The notes beneath the pieces were generated by a model. It saw only the letters and a list, made by a program, of their open reading frames with translations. It was not told where the DNA came from and did not search any database. Position numbers and translations under genes: made by a program. Shown here in pieces: positions 8,610 through 17,647 of a stretch of DNA of 64,000 nucleotides (position 1 is the first letter of the stretch; each line of letters opens with the position of its first letter). Source of the stretch: a bacterium (GTDB lineage Bacteria > Desulfobacterota > JAPLJL01); NCBI GenBank assembly GCA_028713675.1, contig JAQTNV010000002.1, forward strand, positions 1 through 64,000, given 5' to 3'.

Positions 8610-9554
8610 ATGGACTTTCGAGTTATCTTCATGGGCAGCCAGGATTTTTCCGTACCCTCGCTCGAGCGGCTGGCGGAAAGCGGCTGCCGGGTGGAAGCCG
8701 TGGTGACCCGGCCGGATCGCCCGGCGGGCCGGGGAAGGAAGCTCCGTTCCACCCCGGTGAAAGCCGCGGCGGTTTCCCGGGGGATCCTGTATCTTGAACC
8801 GGCTTCCGTGAAAAGCCCGGAGCTCCTGGCCGAGATGGAAAAACTCAACCCCGATTTTATCGTGGTCGCCGCCTATGGAGGAATCCTTCCCGGGTCCCTC
8901 CTCCGCCTGCCTCGCCGGGGATGCCTGGGGGTCCACCCCTCGCTCCTCCCTCTTTACCGGGGAGCCAACCCGATCCGCTGGGCCCTGCTGCAGGGGGAAG
9001 CCCGGACCGGGGTAACCATCTTCGAGCTGGCCGAGGGCATCGATACCGGCCGAATCATACTCCAGCGCGCCCTGGAGATCCGTCCCGATGACGATTTCGG
9101 TTCCCTCAGCGCGCGGCTGGCGGAAACCGGGGCGGAACTCCTGGTCGAAGCCCTCCGGCTCTTCGCTTCCGGAAAAACGGATTTTCCGGCCCAGGAAGGC
9201 CCCGCCACCGATGCCCCGATGTTTTCCCGGGAAAATGAAAAGCTCGACTGGTCCCTCCCCGCCGGAAAGGTCAACAACTGGATCCGGGCTCTGGGCCCTT
9301 ACCCCGGCGCCCATGTTTTTTATCGGGAAAAACGGCTGAAAATCCTGGCGGCCCGGGTGGTTCCCGGCCCCCGGAACCCCGCGCCCGGACTGCTGTCAGA
9401 ATCCCACCCGGAGGGAAAAAGCGTGCGGGTGGCCTGCGGCGAAGGTTTTCTGGACCTGGTCCGGGTCCAGCTGGAAGGCGGAAAACCGGTGGAGATTCAG
9501 GATTTTCTCCGGGGTCATTCCCTGAAACCGGGAGAAAGGTTAGGAGAACCATGA
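8610..9554 (+). CDS. fmt: Methionyl-tRNA formyltransferase
   Basis: A 314-residue enzyme that formylates initiator Met-tRNA using 10-formyl-tetrahydrofolate. The N-terminal hydrolase fold has VVAAYGGILP and the signature HPSLLPLYRGANPIRWALLQGE with the catalytic Asn-His-Asp set; the C-terminal OB-like domain follows (about 205-310). Length is typical. There is no obvious ribosome-binding site. Its stop overlaps the start of rpe by 4 bases. Together with def just upstream it forms the usual translation-initiation pair. Confidence 0.95.
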   Translation: MDFRVIFMGSQDFSVPSLERLAESGCRVEAVVTRPDRPAGRGRKLRSTPVKAAAVSRGILYLEPASVKSPELLAEMEKLNPDFIVVAAYGGILPGSLLRLPRRGCLGVHPSLLPLYRGANPIRWALLQGEARTGVTIFELAEGIDTGRIILQRALEIRPDDDFGSLSARLAETGAELLVEALRLFASGKTDFPAQEGPATDAPMFSRENEKLDWSLPAGKVNNWIRALGPYPGAHVFYREKRLKILAARVVPGPRNPAPGLLSESHPEGKSVRVACGEGFLDLVRVQLEGGKPVEIQDFLRGHSLKPGERLGEP

Positions 9555-10228
9555 CAAAAATTAAAATTGCTCCCTCCATCCTTTCGGCGGATTTCGGCGT
9601 TCTCCGGGACCAGGTCGCACGCCTGGAAGCCGGGGGGGCCGATTACATCCACATCGATGTGATGGACGGCGTTTTCGTGCCCAATATCAGCATCGGGATT
9701 CCGATCGTGGAGGCGGTCCGGAAAATCACCACCCTGCCCCTGGACGTGCACCTGATGATCACCCGCCCCGAGAACCTGATCTCCGGCTTCATCCAGGCCG
9801 GGGCCGACCTCGTCACCATCCACGTCGAATCCACCCCCAATCTCCACCGCGCCCTGAGCGCGATCCGCCAGTCCGGCAAGAAGGCGGGTCTCGCCCTGAA
9901 CCCGGGGACCCCGGTTCTCCTGGCCGGAGAACTGCTGGGTGAGGTGGACCTGGTTCTGGTCATGACCGTGAACCCCGGGTTCGGGGGGCAGAGCTTCCTT
10001 CCCTTTACCCTGGAAAAGGTGAAGAAAATCCGGGAGATGATTGATCGGTCTCCCGCCCGCCCGGAACTCGAGGTGGACGGCGGAATCAAGCTGGACAACG
10101 TCCAGCTCCTGGGCCAGGCCGGAGCGGACGTCATCGTCTCGGGCAGCGGGATCATGTCCAAAGCCGATTACGGACCGGTCATCTCGGAATTAAGGACCCG
10201 GGCGGAAAAGGCCAGAAGCGCGCGGTAG
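9551..10228 (+). CDS. rpe: Ribulose-phosphate 3-epimerase
   Basis: A 225-residue TIM-barrel enzyme that interconverts ribulose 5-phosphate and xylulose 5-phosphate in the pentose phosphate pathway. Visible signatures: PSILSADFGVL, HIDVMDGVFVPN (catalytic Asp), LDVHLMI, MTVNPGFGGQSF and EVDGGI (second catalytic Asp), plus the phosphate-binding VSGSGI. It overlaps fmt by 4 bases (ATGA), so it is translationally coupled. Confidence 0.95.
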   Translation: MTKIKIAPSILSADFGVLRDQVARLEAGGADYIHIDVMDGVFVPNISIGIPIVEAVRKITTLPLDVHLMITRPENLISGFIQAGADLVTIHVESTPNLHRALSAIRQSGKKAGLALNPGTPVLLAGELLGEVDLVLVMTVNPGFGGQSFLPFTLEKVKKIREMIDRSPARPELEVDGGIKLDNVQLLGQAGADVIVSGSGIMSKADYGPVISELRTRAEKARSAR

Positions 10229-10477
10229 CGCGCAGTAAGCAGGTAGCCGCAGGCTTTTCGATCAGATCCCGAGGCATGGTGGTCGAGGGAAGCCTGCGCC
10301 CAGTAGGCAGTAGGCACTAAGCAGTATGCAGCAAAACCAAATGAACCATATAGGCTAGATAGACCTGACAAACCAAATGGACCCGATAGACCCTCTGCTA
10401 TTTGCCCTTTGCGGAGAATCGTGAACCTTGAACCATGAACTTTGAACCCATCACCTAGGACCTGAATTTTTCGATCG
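10229..10477. repeat. Repeat-rich spacer between rpe and the sigma factor gene
   Basis: No gene is visible. It contains the inverted repeat CGCAGGCTT (10248-10256) / AAGCCTGCG (10290-10298). Downstream are tandem-like strings CAGTAGGCAGTAGGCA (near 10301) and TGAACCTTGAACCATGAAC (10422-10440); similar TGAAC wording occurs at 912-932. Confidence 0.5.
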
Positions 10478-10506
10478 GGAACTTCCTGCGCTTATTATTG
10501 TCTATA
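10478..10506 (+). promoter_or_regulatory. ECF (RpoE-type) promoter, autoregulatory
   Basis: GGAACTT (10478-10484), a 15-base spacer, then GTCTATA (10500-10506). This matches the RpoE-type -35 GGAACTT and -10 GTCTA pattern at the correct spacing, directly before an RpoE-like sigma gene. The sigma factor therefore most likely drives its own operon. It also means the upstream TTG at 10498 lies inside the promoter and cannot be the start codon. Confidence 0.7.
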
Positions 10507-10521
10507 ACTACAACTAGGATA

Positions 10522-11097
10522 GTGAAAAACGAAGCCGATGACTTGCTGATTCGCAAAACCCTGAATGGGGAGAAGGATTCCTTTGAAATCCTGGTTTTGC
10601 GCTATCAAAAACGGATATTCAATATTATTTTCCGGGTGACCCGGGAGGAATCGATCGTGCCGGACCTGGCACAGGAAGCTTTTTTAAAGGCTTATCGCGG
10701 CCTGGACAAATTTGATTTCAAAGCCAGTTTCTACACCTGGCTGGTCCGGATCGCCATCAACACCTCCCTGAACCACGTTTCCAGCCGGCAAAGAAATCCC
10801 CTGGCCGGGACCGAGGACCTGGACTCTTATGTGGGAACATCCGCCCAGTTTTCCGACACCGGGGCCTGGTCTTCCAACCCCGAGCACGAGGCCATCCGGA
10901 ATCAGCAGGCGGCCTCCATCCGGCAGGCGATTGACTCCCTGGCGGAAGACCTGAGGGTTTCCATCATGCTCCGGGAGGTGGAAGGGCTTTCCTACGAAGA
11001 GATCGCCGAGGTGATGGAATGCCCGGTGGGAACGGTCCGTTCCCGGATCCACCGGGCCCGGAAAGAATTGCAGGACAAGTTGAAACCGATTCTGTAA
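10522..11097 (+). CDS. ECF RNA polymerase sigma factor, RpoE-like
   Basis: A 191-residue sigma factor if started at the GTG at 10522; a later in-frame TTG is possible, and no start has a good ribosome-binding site. Region 2 (DSFEILVLRYQKRIFNIIFR through TWLVRIAINTSLNH) binds the -10 element and core polymerase. Region 4 (EGLSYEEIAEVMECPVGTVRSRIHRARKEL) is the helix-turn-helix that reads the -35. The genes behind it encode a zinc-finger anti-sigma factor and an RseB-like protein, the classic envelope-stress set. The promoter at 10478-10506 suggests positive autoregulation. Confidence 0.9.
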   Translation: MKNEADDLLIRKTLNGEKDSFEILVLRYQKRIFNIIFRVTREESIVPDLAQEAFLKAYRGLDKFDFKASFYTWLVRIAINTSLNHVSSRQRNPLAGTEDLDSYVGTSAQFSDTGAWSSNPEHEAIRNQQAASIRQAIDSLAEDLRVSIMLREVEGLSYEEIAEVMECPVGTVRSRIHRARKELQDKLKPIL

Positions 11098-11101
11098 ATA
11101 T

Positions 11102-11216
11102 TAGACACGGATTTACACAGATTTAAATGGATTTACTCTTTAAAAAACACAGACCTTGTAAATGCAAACTTTGCATGAACATTATCCGTGTTCATCCGTG
11201 TAATCCGTGTCAAATC
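11102..11216. repeat. Imperfect inverted repeat, ACACGGATTTACAC type
   Basis: GACACGGATTTACACAGATTT at the left end is mirrored by CATCCGTGTAATCCGTGTC at the right end, around an AT-rich centre. It fills the gap between the sigma and anti-sigma genes, and its transcript would fold into a long stem. Confidence 0.5.
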
Positions 11217-11236
11217 TTCCGAAAAGGAGAAGCAAC

Positions 11237-11770
11237 ATGTCCGAATGCCAGCAGTTTGAAGAATTGATCGGCGCATATTCCGACGGGGAGCTTACCGGCA
11301 CAGAGGCCTGCCGGGTGGCCGCTCATCTGTCCGATTGCCCCCGCTGCCGGCAGGAGCTGAAAGCGATCGAGGAGTTGCGGTCCCGGCTCACGCTGGCCGG
11401 GGACGAGTTCAGAATCAGCCTGCCCGGATTCGCCGAATCCGTAATGAAAAAAATCCGGAAGAAACAACTTCCCTCCTCCCGATCCGGCCGGGTCCTGGAT
11501 TTTTTCCGCCCGCGCAGTTTCACCTTCCGCCCGGCCTACATAGCCCTGGCCGCGGCCGGTCTGATGATCATGGTGGCCTTCGGCTCGCTCCTCTGGTGGA
11601 AAACCTCTTCCGAAAACCTGAACCTGGCCCGGAACCAGGAAGCCCGCTTTACCGAAACCGAGCTGGCCAATTCCCCCGAGTTGTACCTTTACCAGCACAG
11701 CAATCAGATCCGGATGAACTCCATCCTTCCCGTCCAGACTGCCGACTTCACTTTTGTCGAAGGGGATTAA
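11237..11770 (+). CDS. Zinc-finger anti-sigma factor (membrane-anchored)
   Basis: A 177-residue protein when started at the ATG at 11237, which follows AAGGAG. The N-terminal ZAS/zf-HC2 domain has the H-x3-C-x2-C motif (HLSDCPRC) with an upstream Cys near the start, and would bind the sigma factor encoded just before it. A single membrane helix (about residues 100-120, AYIALAAAGLMIMVAFGSLLWW) separates this cytoplasmic part from a short outer segment. It should hold the sigma factor inactive until an envelope signal arrives. Confidence 0.85.
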   Translation: MSECQQFEELIGAYSDGELTGTEACRVAAHLSDCPRCRQELKAIEELRSRLTLAGDEFRISLPGFAESVMKKIRKKQLPSSRSGRVLDFFRPRSFTFRPAYIALAAAGLMIMVAFGSLLWWKTSSENLNLARNQEARFTETELANSPELYLYQHSNQIRMNSILPVQTADFTFVEGD

Positions 11771-11781
11771 TTAAAAGGCAA

Positions 11782-12873
11782 ATGAGACAAATGACCTCCA
11801 GCTTAAATCCGCGCCGGAACCGCCTGATTCATTTCTGCTTCGGGTTTGGGCTTTTTATTTTCGGGACTCTGTCCGGCCCCTTCCTCGCGGCCCGGGCCGA
11901 AGAAGGATCCTCGCTGGACCTTTTGAAGAAGACCGAAGATAACGCTAAACATCCCAGCTTCCAGGGCCGGAAGATCACCGTGGATTTCAGTCATTCCTAT
12001 CCGCAGGTGACCTACTGGAGAATCACCCACCTGGGCTCAAGACAGGAAAGGCTGGAAAAGGTTACCCCCACGGGGGATCAGGAGGAAATCCTGATTACCT
12101 CCGGTCCGGAAAAACTCCATTATTTCATCAAGCAGGGCGTGCTGATCCGGGAAATCGTCCAGGGGGAACCGCAGGATTTTGATCCCCTCCGCAAAAACAT
12201 TGATCTTGCCCGGCAGAACTACACGATCGAAACCATCGGGGAAAGCCAGGTGGGCCGGCACAAAGTGATCCGGGTCCAGCTCCATCCCCGTTTTACCGGG
12301 AGGCCCCAGCAGGAAATCTGGATCAACCCGGAGGCCGGGCTTTCCCTGCGGTCCGAGGTCTACGGAGAGGGGGGGAAATTGAGCACCCTGGAAAGCTTCT
12401 CCGAAATGGAGATCAATCCCGGTATCCCCGAAGCCTCCCTGAAAATCAATCTACCGAAAAATGTCCGGAAAGCGGATTTCATCGTCTACCCGCAGCCGGA
12501 CCTGGCCGCCGCCGCCCGGAGTTTCGGTCAGCGCATCTTCCTGCCCGATTTCCTTCCCCCCGGATTCGTCCTGAAGGGAATCGTGCTCAACAAGATCGGC
12601 GAAAATTCCCGCCTGCAGTTGATTTACAGCGACGGACTGACCGGTCTTTCTGTTTTCCAGGAGAAACACCAGCCGACCGTGGACACCGCCCTGGGCCTGA
12701 ACCCCGGGGACAGCGGGTTCTTCGCCGTCAGCCGGGGCCTCACCCAGCTCCTGGCTTTCCTCCGGGGAAACCTGAAAATCGTCCTGGTGGGCGAGGTCGG
12801 GAAAAACGAAATCAATCTGATCGCGGAATCGCTTAAACCCGCCACCTTTGAGGGAGGAAATCCCAGTGATTGA
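11782..12873 (+). CDS. RseB/MucB-like sigma-factor regulatory protein
   Basis: A 363-residue exported protein. A hydrophobic leader (about residues 14-36) ends at AARAEEG, a plausible signal-peptidase site. The body resembles the LolA-like N-terminal domain of MucB/RseB (FQGRKITVDFSHSYPQVTYWRITHLG..., then QEIWINPEAGLSLRSEVYGEGGKLSTLESFSEMEIN), followed by a second domain. Position behind sigma and anti-sigma genes supports a role in sensing envelope damage and protecting the anti-sigma factor. The start has AAAAGG upstream. Its end overlaps the next gene by 8 bases, linking the stress module to the ABC exporter. Confidence 0.75.
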   Translation: MRQMTSSLNPRRNRLIHFCFGFGLFIFGTLSGPFLAARAEEGSSLDLLKKTEDNAKHPSFQGRKITVDFSHSYPQVTYWRITHLGSRQERLEKVTPTGDQEEILITSGPEKLHYFIKQGVLIREIVQGEPQDFDPLRKNIDLARQNYTIETIGESQVGRHKVIRVQLHPRFTGRPQQEIWINPEAGLSLRSEVYGEGGKLSTLESFSEMEINPGIPEASLKINLPKNVRKADFIVYPQPDLAAAARSFGQRIFLPDFLPPGFVLKGIVLNKIGENSRLQLIYSDGLTGLSVFQEKHQPTVDTALGLNPGDSGFFAVSRGLTQLLAFLRGNLKIVLVGEVGKNEINLIAESLKPATFEGGNPSD

Positions 12874-13828
12874 AGTTGAAAACCTGACCAAGCGCTACGG
12901 CAACATCCTGGCCGTCGACCGGGTCTCTTTCCGGATCGAGTCCGGCGAGATCGTGGGCTTCCTGGGCCCGAACGGAGCCGGGAAAACCACGACCATGAGG
13001 ATTCTCACCGGCTTCATCCCCCCGACCACCGGCCGGGCCATCGTCGCCGACTTCGATGTCATGGAAAAACCTCTCGAGGTCAAACGCCGGATCGGCTACC
13101 TGCCGGAACATCCCCCGGTTTACAACGACATGCTGGTTTCTCCCTATCTGGATTTCGTGGCCCGGCTCAAGGAAGTCGACTCGCGGGAACGACCCCAGGA
13201 GGTTCGGCGGGTCATGGATCTCTGCGGGCTGACCGAAGTGCAAAACCGCCTGATCGGGAACCTTTCCCGGGGCTTCCGGCAAAGGGTAGGCCTGGCCCAG
13301 GCTCTGCTCGGTGACCCCGAGATCCTGGTCCTGGATGAACCCACCATCGGGCTCGATCCCCGCCAGATTGTCGAGATCCGGGAATTGATCAAAAACCTGC
13401 GCGCGGATCATACCATCATCCTTTCCAGCCACATCCTGCCCGAGGTGGAAATGATCTGCAGCCGGGTCATCATTATTCATGAAGGAAAAATCGTGGCGGA
13501 AGACCAGACCGCGCATCTCCAGTCCACGCTCAGAAACTCGGACCGGCTCTTCGTCCAGGTGGGACAGGCGGGCCCGGAGGCGCTGGAATCCATCCGCCGG
13601 GTCCCGGGGGTCATCTCCGTCCTCCCCGAGGAAAAAGTCCCGGGCGGTTACCGGGTGGAACTGGAGCGCGAGGGGCAGAAAATCCGGGAGGACGTGGCCC
13701 GGGCGATCGTAACCGGCGGCTTCGGCCTCCGCGAACTTAAACCGGTCGGGATGAGTCTCGAGGAAGTGTTCGTACAGCTGACTACCGTGGAAGGCGCGAA
13801 CCCGGAGGAGGGGGGGAAAATCTCGTGA
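12866..13828 (+). CDS. ABC transporter ATP-binding protein (Gld/Nos-type exporter)
   Basis: About 320 residues from the GTG at 12866, which has GGGAGG at 12852-12857; a TTG 18 bases upstream lies before that site. Walker A GPNGAGKTTT, Q-loop region, signature NLSRGFRQRVGLAQALL (S-R-G variant), Walker B ILVLDEPTIGLD and the switch His (SSHILPEVE) are all intact. A C-terminal extension follows. It powers the permease encoded next, whose gene start overlaps its stop by 4 bases. The gene overlaps the RseB-like gene by 8 bases. Confidence 0.9.
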   Translation: MIEVENLTKRYGNILAVDRVSFRIESGEIVGFLGPNGAGKTTTMRILTGFIPPTTGRAIVADFDVMEKPLEVKRRIGYLPEHPPVYNDMLVSPYLDFVARLKEVDSRERPQEVRRVMDLCGLTEVQNRLIGNLSRGFRQRVGLAQALLGDPEILVLDEPTIGLDPRQIVEIRELIKNLRADHTIILSSHILPEVEMICSRVIIIHEGKIVAEDQTAHLQSTLRNSDRLFVQVGQAGPEALESIRRVPGVISVLPEEKVPGGYRVELEREGQKIREDVARAIVTGGFGLRELKPVGMSLEEVFVQLTTVEGANPEEGGKIS

Positions 13829-14592
13829 AGAAGATCCAAGCCCTGGTAACCAAGGAACTCGGAAGCTATTTTATCTCCCCCGTCGCTTACGTGATCATTT
13901 TCATTTTTCTCGGCGTGTCGGGGTTTCTTTTCTTCCAGATTCTCTCCTACTTCAACCTCCAGTCCATCCAGATGATGCGTTACCCCGGTCTGCTGGACCG
14001 GCTCAACCTGAACGACATGGTGCTTTTTCCCTTTTTCCATAACGTGGTGGTGTTTTTCACCTTTCTGATCCCGGTTTTGACCATGCGGCTCCTCTCCGAG
14101 GAAAAGAAGCTCGGGACCGGGGAACTGCTTTTCACCTCCCCGATCACCACCACCGAGGTGGTGCTCGGCAAATTCTTTGCCGCCGCGGCCGTAATTCTGG
14201 TCATGCTTCTTTTCAGTTTCGTTTACCCCCTGATGATCCTCATTTTCGGCAACCCGGATGTCGGGCCGATCTTTACCGCTTACCTCGGCCTCTTCCTGCT
14301 CGGCTCCGCCGCCGCCTCCCTGGGAATCCTGATGAGTTCCCTGACCGAGAACCAGGTCATCGCGGTGATCAGCGCCTGGGGCGTCCTGATTTTTCTTCTC
14401 ATCATCGGCTGGGCCGCGCAGTCCGTCGGGCCCACGTTCGGCGCGGTTCTGCAGCATCTTTCCATCCTGGAACATTTTCAGAGCTTCAGTAAAGGCATCA
14501 TTGAACTTAAAGGCGTGGTTTTTTATTTGAGTTTCATCTTTTTCACCCTCTTCCTGACCCAGAGGGTGCTGGACTCGCAAAGCTGGAGGTAA
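13825..14592 (+). CDS. ABC-2 type permease (GldF-like)
   Basis: A 255-residue membrane protein with about six transmembrane helices, started at a GTG that overlaps the ATPase stop codon. The first helix is AYVIIFIFLGVSGFLFFQIL, and the cytoplasmic segment SEEKKLGTGELLFTSPITTTEVVLGKF is characteristic of ABC-2 permeases of the Gld/NosY group. It would form the transport channel with the upstream ATPase and probably the GldG-like and DUF4340 proteins downstream. The cargo is not evident. Confidence 0.88.
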   Translation: MKKIQALVTKELGSYFISPVAYVIIFIFLGVSGFLFFQILSYFNLQSIQMMRYPGLLDRLNLNDMVLFPFFHNVVVFFTFLIPVLTMRLLSEEKKLGTGELLFTSPITTTEVVLGKFFAAAAVILVMLLFSFVYPLMILIFGNPDVGPIFTAYLGLFLLGSAAASLGILMSSLTENQVIAVISAWGVLIFLLIIGWAAQSVGPTFGAVLQHLSILEHFQSFSKGIIELKGVVFYLSFIFFTLFLTQRVLDSQSWR

Positions 14593-14598
14593 CATCGG

Positions 14599-16146
14599 AT
14601 GGGAAATACGCTAACCGTGATCATCGGCATCCTTGGTTCGCTCCTGGCCCTGGCCGGGGTGATCCTGCACAGCTACCTGGCCACGCGGGTCTGGATCGGA
14701 ACAGTCATGATCATCGCCGGCATCGTTTTCCTGGTGATCTTGGCTATCCTCCATTACCGGCAGATTAAAAACCTGGCCGGCCTCCGGCAGACCCGGTTCG
14801 GGGCCAACACCCTGATTTTCACCCTGATCATCCTGGCCATCCTGGTGCTCGTGAATTTCCTGAGCGTCCGCCACAATCTCCGGAAAGATTTCACCCGGGA
14901 GGGCCTTTTCACCATTTCACCCCAAACTATCAAGGTGCTCAAGGAATTGAAAAGCGAGGTCAAAATCACCTCCTTTTTCAAGGACAAAAGCCCCGAGCAG
15001 GACAAATTCAAGGACCTAATGCAGGAATACCAGCGTTATTCTCCCCTCTTCAAGGTGGTGGAAATCGATCCGGACAAGGAACCGACCATCGCCCAGAATG
15101 CCGGGATCACCCAGTACGGGACCATCGTCGTGGAAGCGCAGGGGAAATCCGTCAAGGTCAAGGAAATCTCGGAAAACGAACTGACTAATAATTTAATCAA
15201 GCTCACGCGGAAAGAAATCAAAAAGATCTGCTTCCTGGACGGCCATGCGGAAAGATCCCTGGAAGACAAGGAAAAGGAAGGCCTCTCCCAGCTGAAGGAT
15301 ACCCTGGAAAGCGTGGGCTACCAGACCCGCGAACTGAACCTGATGGAAGAGGAAAGAGTCCCCACCGAATGCCAGCTTCTGGTCATCGCCGGTCCCCGAA
15401 AATCGCTCCTGCCCCACGAGGAGGATATGATCAGTCAGTTTCTTCAGGGCGGGGGAGCCGGTCTGATCCTGGCCGATCCGGACAGCGCCCCGGAACTGGC
15501 GCGGATTGCCGCCAAGTTTGGAATCGAACTGGGGAACGGCTATATAGTTGATTTCGTCTCCCGGATTTTCGGGGGCAGCCTGACCATGCCCCTCGTCACC
15601 AAATACGCCGTCCACGAAATCACCGCCAATTTCCGCCCGGCCACTCTTTACTCCCTGGTCCGGCCGGTCAAGAAACTGGAAAACCCCGATTATATGGTGG
15701 TGGAACTAGCCCAGACCGGAGACCAGAGCTTCGTCACCCAGCAGAAAATCACCACCGCGGAAAAGATGAAGTTTGATCCCAAAAAAGATACCAAGGGACC
15801 GGTTACGATCGCCGCGGTTTCCGCCTCCAAACCGAAATCCTTACCGGATGAAGACAACCCCGGGAAACCGGAAATCGGATCCCGGCTCGCGGTCTTCGGG
15901 GACTCGGATTTTGCCTCCAACAGCCTGTTCAACTTTTCCGGGAACAGCGACCTGGTCCTGAATGTGATCAATTGGCTGTCCCAGGAAAAGGACCTGATCG
16001 CCATCCGCCCCAAGGCCCGGGCCCCCAGCCTGGTGCACCTCACCCCCGGCCAGGGCCTTCTGATTTTCTACCTGTCGGTAGTGGGGCTGCCCCTGGCGAT
16101 TCTCGGCTTCGGTTTGGTCATCTGGTGGCGCCGGCGCCGAAAGTAG
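14599..16146 (+). CDS. GldG-like ABC-type auxiliary membrane protein
   Basis: A 515-residue protein with two N-terminal membrane helices (about 5-55), a third near 75-95, a large extracytoplasmic domain, and a C-terminal helix (about 485-510) ending in RRRRK. The segment RKDFTREGLFTISPQTIKVLKEL and the later FGDSDFASNSLFNFSGNSDLVLNVINWL are hallmarks of the GldG/ABC_transp_aux family. It starts after GGAGGTAAC. In gliding bacteria the family supports secretion and motility; in other bacteria the same gene set is common and its cargo is unknown. Confidence 0.88.
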   Translation: MGNTLTVIIGILGSLLALAGVILHSYLATRVWIGTVMIIAGIVFLVILAILHYRQIKNLAGLRQTRFGANTLIFTLIILAILVLVNFLSVRHNLRKDFTREGLFTISPQTIKVLKELKSEVKITSFFKDKSPEQDKFKDLMQEYQRYSPLFKVVEIDPDKEPTIAQNAGITQYGTIVVEAQGKSVKVKEISENELTNNLIKLTRKEIKKICFLDGHAERSLEDKEKEGLSQLKDTLESVGYQTRELNLMEEERVPTECQLLVIAGPRKSLLPHEEDMISQFLQGGGAGLILADPDSAPELARIAAKFGIELGNGYIVDFVSRIFGGSLTMPLVTKYAVHEITANFRPATLYSLVRPVKKLENPDYMVVELAQTGDQSFVTQQKITTAEKMKFDPKKDTKGPVTIAAVSASKPKSLPDEDNPGKPEIGSRLAVFGDSDFASNSLFNFSGNSDLVLNVINWLSQEKDLIAIRPKARAPSLVHLTPGQGLLIFYLSVVGLPLAILGFGLVIWWRRRRK

Positions 16147-16150
16147 AAAG

Positions 16151-16203
16151 CTAGTTTCGAGTCAATAAAAATTGACGATTTACGATTGACGATTGACGAT
16201 TAA
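16151..16203 (+). repeat. Dispersed composite repeat, copy 1
   Basis: A roughly 53-bp unit starting CTAGTTTCGAGT and running into tandem ATTGACGATT words. A strongly matching copy in inverted orientation lies at 27094-27146, 11 kb away. Both are intergenic. Confidence 0.65.
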
Positions 16204-16249
16204 ATAAAGGATTTTAAGCACCGACACGACACCGACACTGTTAATAAAC

Positions 16250-17647
16250 ATGCGCTTTAAAACCACGATCATTTCGCTTATTGTCCTCCTGGTTTTTGGC
16301 GGGGCGATTTACTGGTATGAATTCCGAGGCGCCCCCGAAAGAAAAAAGGCCAAAACCCAGGCCGAGCGGGTTTTCTCCGGTGACTTCCTGACCGTGAACT
16401 CCATCGCGATTGAGAAATCCGACGGCCGGGTCCGGGTCTTCCGCAAAAGCCCCGAGGAATGGGAAATCGTCGAACCCCTTCATACCGAAGCCGACAACGG
16501 CGCGGTGAAAAGCCTGGTCAACCGGCTGCAGGGCCTGGAATTCCGCCGGGTCGTGGACGAAAATCCCGCCGACCTGGAAAAGTACGGCCTTTCCCACCCG
16601 GAAATCCGGGTTGAGTTCAGCGGCGGCGCCAACGCCGACACCATCGAGCTCGGAAACCGGGGGCCCATCGGCTCCACCCTTTACCTCAAGAAAAAATCCA
16701 GCCCCCGGGTTTTCCTGGTTGATTCGAGCCTGAAATCGCTCGTCAACAAGGGGCTTCTCGACCTGCGCGAACGCCGGATCATCAGCGTTGAGCGGAACCA
16801 GGTCGAGGGCATCGACCTGGTCTACCCGGACCGGGAACTTCAGCTGGAGCTGAAGGATCTGAAATGGAAAATCACCAAACCCGCGGCCTTCCCGGCGGAC
16901 GAAAGCGAGATCAACCAGATCCTCACCGAGCTGATCAACCTGAAGGCGGACAGGTTCATCGCGGAAAAACTCGAGGATCCCGCCCCTTACGGGTTCAACC
17001 GCCCCCGGCTTCTGGTCACCCTGGCCTTGAAGGATAAGAAGACGGCGGCTTTCCGGATCGGTGCGAATGCCGAAGGCGGGGTCTATGCCAACCGGGTCGG
17101 AGGCGACCCCGTCTACCTCCTCGACTCCCAGGTCTTGGACAAGCTCACCAGAAATGTGAATGATTTTCGCGACAAAACCGTGATCAATATCGAGCGTGAC
17201 GCGCTCACCGCCCTGGAATTCGCCCGCCCGGGCACCGCCACCGTCAGGATGGAGAAAAGAACCGAAGACCTGTGGCGGGTTTCCTATCCTTTCAGCCTGG
17301 ATGTCGACCGCTTCACCCTGGGGAACCTGTTCAACGAGATTCGCCGGGCCACGGCCCGGGACTTCGTCACCGACCACCCGGAAAACCTGAAACGCTACGG
17401 ATTGGACAGTCCCCGTCTGAAAGTCAGCTTCTTCGGACCGAACAACAAACAGATTAATTCGCTGGTCATCGGGAAAGAATCTTCTTCAGAGGAAACTTTC
17501 GCCAAAACCGATGCCCCCACGATTTACAAGATCGAATCAGCGCGGGTGAATGTCATCCTGAACAAGCTTCAGGATGTCCTGGCGGGAAAAACCATGCCTC
17601 CTCCCATGTTCCCGGCTCCCAAACCCGGCCCGGCAGCGAAGCCCTGA
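16250..17647 (+). CDS. DUF4340 domain-containing protein
   Basis: A 465-residue protein with one N-terminal membrane helix (TTIISLIVLLVFGGAIYWYEF) and a long extracytoplasmic region. Two similar halves each contain a Y-G-L/F-(S/N)-x-P turn (KYGLSHPEIRV, PYGFNRPRLLV, RYGLDSPRLKV), typical of DUF4340. This family usually follows GldG-like genes, and here it lies 103 bp after one, so it is likely a further part of the exporter. The ATG has no clear ribosome-binding site. Its last 79 bp overlap the converging methyltransferase gene. Confidence 0.85.
   Translation: MRFKTTIISLIVLLVFGGAIYWYEFRGAPERKKAKTQAERVFSGDFLTVNSIAIEKSDGRVRVFRKSPEEWEIVEPLHTEADNGAVKSLVNRLQGLEFRRVVDENPADLEKYGLSHPEIRVEFSGGANADTIELGNRGPIGSTLYLKKKSSPRVFLVDSSLKSLVNKGLLDLRERRIISVERNQVEGIDLVYPDRELQLELKDLKWKITKPAAFPADESEINQILTELINLKADRFIAEKLEDPAPYGFNRPRLLVTLALKDKKTAAFRIGANAEGGVYANRVGGDPVYLLDSQVLDKLTRNVNDFRDKTVINIERDALTALEFARPGTATVRMEKRTEDLWRVSYPFSLDVDRFTLGNLFNEIRRATARDFVTDHPENLKRYGLDSPRLKVSFFGPNNKQINSLVIGKESSSEETFAKTDAPTIYKIESARVNVILNKLQDVLAGKTMPPPMFPAPKPGPAAKP

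Noticed and set aside
10498-10521. TTG at 10498 as the start of the sigma factor
   Set aside because: It lies in the spacer and -10 of the ECF promoter, so it would not be in the transcript.
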